Positions 60,506 through 64,000 of a stretch of DNA of 64,000 bases are shown here, piece by piece. The notes beneath the pieces were generated by a model. That model was not told the DNA's origin, made no database searches, and saw nothing but the letters and a program-made list of their open reading frames with translations. Location of the stretch: NCBI GenBank assembly GCA_027051905.1, contig JALUGO010000007.1:62001-126000 (forward strand). The letters run 5' to 3'. The stretch comes from Desulfurobacteriaceae bacterium (GTDB taxonomy: Bacteria > Aquificota > Aquificia > Desulfurobacteriales > Desulfurobacteriaceae). Each line of letters starts with the position of its first letter. Position 1 is the first letter of the stretch. The position numbers and the translations under genes are program-made.

Positions 60506-61446
60506 GAGTTCTTGTTACAGGTGGAGCAGGATTTATCGGTTCAAACTTAACTCTTGAGCTTCAAAAACGCTATCCGGACTGGGAGATATTTGTTTTAGAT
60601 GACTTTTCTAAAGGAACTTTTAAAAACCTTATAGAGTTTGAAGGAGAAGTTATAACCGGTTCAATTACAGAACCTGAAACCCTTGAAAAACTCAGGAAGT
60701 ATAACTTTGATGCCATCCTCCATCAGGCTGCAAACGTCGATACGACAGATATGAACCAGCAACGGATGATGGAGGTTAACAGTGAGGCGTTTAAAGACCT
60801 CCTGGAGCTCGTTAGAGAGTCTAAAGGAAGAATGGTTTACGCTTCCTCTGCCGCCGTTTACGGAAACACTCCTCCCCCTATGAGGGTTAAAAGCGGTTTA
60901 AAACCAGAGAACGTTTACGGCTACTCAAAGCTTGCAATGGACAGGTATGCCTACCGTTTTATGGCAGAGAATCCGAAAATTCCTGTGGTTGGTCTTCGCT
61001 ACTTCAACGTTTACGGGCCCAGGGAGACCCACAAAGGGAAAATGGCCAGCATGGTTCTTCAGCTTACAGTTCAGATACTTAAGGGAAAGCGGCCTAGGCT
61101 CTTTAAGTGGGGAGAGCAGAAGAGGGACTTCGTTTACGTTATGGATTGTGTAGAGGCCAACATAAGAGGGCTTTTTGCTGAAAAAAGCGGCGTTGTAAAC
61201 GTTGGAACCGGAAGAGCCAGAACTTTCAATGAGGTAGTTGAGATAATCAAGAAAACCCTGGGAGTTGATGTAGAGACCGAATACTTTGATAACCCTTACG
61301 ACTTCTACCAGAACTACACGGAGGCCGACCTTACAGAGACTAAAGAGATTCTGGGTTGGTATCCAACTGTTCAGATAGAGGAGGGGATTCCACTTTACGT
61401 TAACTGGATAAAAGAGAACGTTAACTGGGAGAAGCTTCCCTACTGA
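60502..61446 (+). CDS. hldD: ADP-L-glycero-D-manno-heptose 6-epimerase-like SDR
   Basis: A 314-residue extended short-chain dehydrogenase. NAD(P) loop TGGAGFIGSN, catalytic YGYSKLAMD (YxxxK), Ser in SSAAVYG, and the HldD-like block GPRETHKGKMASMVLQL, GKRPRLFKWGEQKRDFVYV. HldD makes the heptose precursor of the LPS inner core, matching lpxK/waaA at 25-28 kb. Other sugar-nucleotide epimerases are less likely given that block. It is the last gene of the run from the thioesterase. Confidence 0.9.
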   Translation: MRVLVTGGAGFIGSNLTLELQKRYPDWEIFVLDDFSKGTFKNLIEFEGEVITGSITEPETLEKLRKYNFDAILHQAANVDTTDMNQQRMMEVNSEAFKDLLELVRESKGRMVYASSAAVYGNTPPPMRVKSGLKPENVYGYSKLAMDRYAYRFMAENPKIPVVGLRYFNVYGPRETHKGKMASMVLQLTVQILKGKRPRLFKWGEQKRDFVYVMDCVEANIRGLFAEKSGVVNVGTGRARTFNEVVEIIKKTLGVDVETEYFDNPYDFYQNYTEADLTETKEILGWYPTVQIEEGIPLYVNWIKENVNWEKLPY

Positions 61447-61491
61447 TTAACTGTCCGCTCCTCCTGAGGTTAAAATGCTATTTTAGAATAG

Positions 61492-61526
61492 TTGACGCTC
61501 GGTTTAAAAATAACTAAATTGTTATT
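61492..61526 (+). promoter_or_regulatory. Promoter with overlapping inverted repeat before the MerR/HspR gene
   Basis: TTGACG (61492-61497), 17 bases, TAAATT (61515-61520). A perfect inverted repeat AATAAC-N6-GTTATT (61509-61526) covers the -10. Such a site could be the operator through which the following regulator represses its own operon. Confidence 0.55.
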
Positions 61527-61549
61527 CAAGGATATAGGAGGAGTGGGCG

Positions 61550-61921
61550 GTGATAGACAAAGACACTCCAGTCTACATGATAAGTATCGTTGCAAAGATT
61601 GCAGGCGTTCATCCCCAGACTCTCAGGTTCTACGAAAGTGAGGGGCTTATTAAACCCTCAAGAACAGAAGGGAAAACCCGTCTCTACTCTGAGAGGGATT
61701 TGATCCGCATTAAGCGGATAGTTTCCCTTACCAGGGAAAGGGGCGTTAACGTTGCAGGGACGAGTCTTATTCTGAAACTTGAGGATGATATTGAACGCCT
61801 TTTTGAGGCGATAGCCAAAAGGCTTGATAGTGAAACGAAAGAGCTTCTGATGGAGCTCCTTTCAGAGCTCCACTTCGACGAACTTAACAGTAAAAAACTC
61901 ATAGAAATACTAAACAGATAG
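61550..61921 (+). CDS. hspR: HspR-like MerR-family regulator
   Basis: A 123-residue regulator. The N-terminal MerR winged helix contains VAKIAGVHPQTLRFYESEGLIKPSRTEGKTRLY, with the HPQTLR signature of HspR proteins, then a helical dimerisation end (DDIERLFEAIAKRLDSETKELL). HspR represses heat-shock genes such as clpB and dnaK in other bacteria. Here it is 12 bases upstream of a Clp ATPase. GTG start with GGAGGAG upstream. The observed inverted repeat differs from the actinobacterial HAIR sequence. Confidence 0.87.
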   Translation: MIDKDTPVYMISIVAKIAGVHPQTLRFYESEGLIKPSRTEGKTRLYSERDLIRIKRIVSLTRERGVNVAGTSLILKLEDDIERLFEAIAKRLDSETKELLMELLSELHFDELNSKKLIEILNR

Positions 61922-61933
61922 AGGAGGAGAGAG

Positions 61934-64000
61934 ATGAACATCTGGGATGTTTTAAGCGGTAGAGCGAAGGATGCAATTCTTCTTTCTCAGGAGGTTGCAA
62001 GGCAGCTTGGAGAGAGGTATGTAGATACAGAGCATCTACTCCTTGCAATGGTGGAACTTCCAGGTTCTCCAATACTCGACATCTTTACCCTTGCAGGCTA
62101 CGACCCTGTCAGGGCTAAGAAGTTCATAAGGGAACAGGTGGACAGGGTTGGAAGGTTAGGGCTTCCAAGTAGCGCCTATACAGGTTATGAGGAGATTTAC
62201 ATAACTCCCACTCTAAAGAAAGTCTTTGATGCAGCTTTAGATATAACCCGTCAGATGAAGGCCCGTAGCGTTGATCTTGAGCATCTGTTCCTTGCTTTCT
62301 ACGAGGTTCCTGAAGGTATGGCCTACAGAATACTTCTAAAACTCGGCCTTGAGAAAGAAGAAGCCCTTAAGGCTGTCAAGAAGTATAGGGAAGGCAGGGC
62401 TAAAGTTTCCCGTGAGATTGGAGCCAAGGCAGGCAGGGGAGGCAAACAGCTTCCCGAAATCCTCAGAAAGTTTGGAATTGATCTTACCGGCCTTGCAGAA
62501 GAGGGTAAGCTTGATCCTGTTATCGACCGTGAGACGGAGATTAAGAGAGTTATTCAGATACTCTCCCGTAGAACGAAGAACAACCCTGTTCTTGTTGGAC
62601 CTGCAGGTGTAGGTAAAACTGCAATTGTTGAAGGTGTTGCCCAGAAAATTGCCAACGGTGAGGTTCCAGACAACCTGAAAGATAAAAGGATTGTTGCCCT
62701 TGATATGGCAGCCCTCGTTGCAGGAACCAAATACCGTGGTGAGTTTGAGGAGAGGCTCAAGCAGGTTCTTGATGCCGTTAAGGAAGAGGGGAACATTATT
62801 CTCTTCATCGATGAGCTCCATACCGTTATAGGGGCAGGTGCAGCCGAGGGTTCAATGGACGCAGCAAACATTATGAAACCTGCCCTTGCCCGTGGGGAGA
62901 TAAGGGTTATTGGTGCTACAACCGTCGATGAGTTCCGGAAGCACGTAGAGAAAGACCCTGCACTTGAAAGGCGTTTTGCTCCTGTATGGGTTGATGAGCC
63001 AGATATTGAAACGGCGATTCTCATGCTCAAAGGTTTAAGGCCTAAACTTGAGGAGCACCACGGCGTTAAGATTACAGACGAAGCAATTGAAGCTGCCGTT
63101 AAGCTCTCCAAGAAATACATCCAGGGCAGGTATCTTCCCGACAAAGCCATTGACGTTTTAGACGAAGCCTGCGCACGCAAGAAGATAGAGGCCACTTACA
63201 GCTCTCCGGAGCTCTCTGAGCTCAAAGAGAAACTTCACACTTTAAGGGCTGAACTTGACGAAGCCGTTAAAAACGAGGAGTTTGACAGGGCTGCAAAGCT
63301 CAAAAAAGAGATTAAAGAGATAGAGGAGCGTATCAAAGAGATTGAAGAGAAGATGGAGAAGGCAAAAGAGCAGGGAGAGGAGAAACCTGTCGTTACTGCT
63401 GAAGACATAGCCGAAGTAATCTCTGAGATGACAGGAATCCCTGCTTCCAAGCTCCAGGAGGAGGAGATTCAGAAGCTCCTTAGGATGGAGGAGGAGCTCC
63501 ACAAGAGGGTTATCGGTCAGGAGAGGGCTATCAAGGCTATCTCCGAGGCTATCAGGCGTGCAAGGGCAGGGCTTCAGCCTCCAAACAGGCCACTTGGTAG
63601 CTTCCTCTTTCTTGGACCAACGGGAGTTGGCAAGACTGAGCTTGCTAAAGCCCTTGCCGAGTATCTCTTCGGCGATGAGACTGCAATGATAAGGCTCGAC
63701 ATGTCTGAATACATGGAGAAACACGCAGTTTCCAAGCTTATCGGTGCACCTCCAGGATACGTAGGTTATGAGGAGGGTGGACAGCTTACAGAGGCCGTAA
63801 GGCGTAAACCTTACAGCGTAATTCTCCTTGATGAGATAGAGAAAGCTCATCCAGACGTGTTTAACATCTTGCTTCAGATACTCGACGACGGAAGACTTAC
63901 AGACGCCAAAGGTAGAACCGTTGACTTCAGCAACACCGTGATAATCATGACCAGCAACGTTGGCTCTGAATACCTCATGAACCTCTCCAAAGAGGAATTT
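61934..64000 (+). CDS. clpC: Clp-type AAA+ chaperone ATPase, 5' part
   Basis: The first 689 residues or so. Two Clp_N repeats ([42 protein letters not shown]), AAA-1 with [13 protein letters not shown] and [13 protein letters not shown], a short middle segment of UVR type ([21 protein letters not shown]), and AAA-2 with [14 protein letters not shown] and [13 protein letters not shown]. The short middle region is like ClpC and unlike the long M-domain of ClpB, so a protease partner such as ClpP is expected. The diagnostic IGF/L ClpP loop is beyond the window. It is coupled to the HspR-like gene. Confidence 0.9.
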   Translation, partial: MNIWDVLSGRAKDAILLSQEVARQLGERYVDTEHLLLAMVELPGSPILDIFTLAGYDPVRAKKFIREQVDRVGRLGLPSSAYTGYEEIYITPTLKKVFDAALDITRQMKARSVDLEHLFLAFYEVPEGMAYRILLKLGLEKEEALKAVKKYREGRAKVSREIGAKAGRGGKQLPEILRKFGIDLTGLAEEGKLDPVIDRETEIKRVIQILSRRTKNNPVLVGPAGVGKTAIVEGVAQKIANGEVPDNLKDKRIVALDMAALVAGTKYRGEFEERLKQVLDAVKEEGNIILFIDELHTVIGAGAAEGSMDAANIMKPALARGEIRVIGATTVDEFRKHVEKDPALERRFAPVWVDEPDIETAILMLKGLRPKLEEHHGVKITDEAIEAAVKLSKKYIQGRYLPDKAIDVLDEACARKKIEATYSSPELSELKEKLHTLRAELDEAVKNEEFDRAAKLKKEIKEIEERIKEIEEKMEKAKEQGEEKPVVTAEDIAEVISEMTGIPASKLQEEEIQKLLRMEEELHKRVIGQERAIKAISEAIRRARAGLQPPNRPLGSFLFLGPTGVGKTELAKALAEYLFGDETAMIRLDMSEYMEKHAVSKLIGAPPGYVGYEEGGQLTEAVRRKPYSVILLDEIEKAHPDVFNILLQILDDGRLTDAKGRTVDFSNTVIIMTSNVGSEYLMNLSKEEF

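Overview
The window looks like a chromosomal segment of a thermophilic, anaerobic, Gram-negative chemolithoautotroph of the Aquificota, most probably the Desulfurobacteriaceae (Thermovibrio/Desulfurobacterium type). Grounds: genes for an LPS outer membrane (lpxK, waaA, lptD, hldD, an LpxL-type acyltransferase), a Ni-CO dehydrogenase, an archaeal-type 3-dehydroquinate synthase II, DNA polymerase X, an SDH-type membrane protease, many TTG/GTG starts behind strong Shine-Dalgarno sites, and tightly overlapping genes. The family placement is inference; no rRNA is present to confirm it.

Layout. 0-3.4 kb: end of a prepilin peptidase operon with an unknown protein and a Ski2-like helicase. 3.5-7.2 kb: zinc-ribbon and TatA-like small proteins, then a FadL porin followed by a VolA-like surface lipase lipoprotein. 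7.2-15 kb: orphan OppD ATPase, an uncharacterised 572-residue protein, argD, Wzz, mutS2, yqeY, rpsU. 15.2-23.7 kb: a secreted-protein island (lipoprotein, papain-like protease with PKD repeats, broken transposase, large subtilase), each coding unit with its own consensus-like promoter. 23.7-32.9 kb: long minus-strand operon (ArsA-like ATPase, LPS core genes, queE, cobO, dxr, hisS, upp, TPR protein). 32.9-36.2 kb: an EAL-domain c-di-GMP sensor and two type IV pilins, the first behind a sigma-54 promoter with two phased dyads. 36.2-43.5 kb: lptD, UbiB kinase, RNA methyltransferase, glutamate synthase small chain, phosphatase, sfsA. 43.6-47.1 kb: FeMo-cofactor-like protein, CO dehydrogenase behind an FNR-like box, YgbA-type protein, and a cysteine-free Crp/Fnr regulator. 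47.1-54.1 kb: ispD, PIN/TRAM, carD, SDH protease, pyrC, trihaem cytochrome, pyrB, hisD. 54.3-54.6 kb: tRNA-Ser, tRNA-Lys, tRNA-Ser with their promoter. 54.6-64 kb: Hsp20, polX, thioesterase, SH3-like exported protein, YggS, dehydroquinate synthase II, hldD, HspR-like regulator and the start of a Clp ATPase.

The most unusual signal is not a gene. The palindrome GGAGCTCC occurs about 45 times by eye where roughly one is expected. It lies in all three reading frames and at one gene junction, is spread over the housekeeping operons, and is nearly absent from the secreted, pilus and CO dehydrogenase blocks. Second in interest are the CO dehydrogenase/regulator/YgbA cluster and the pilin sigma-54 control region.
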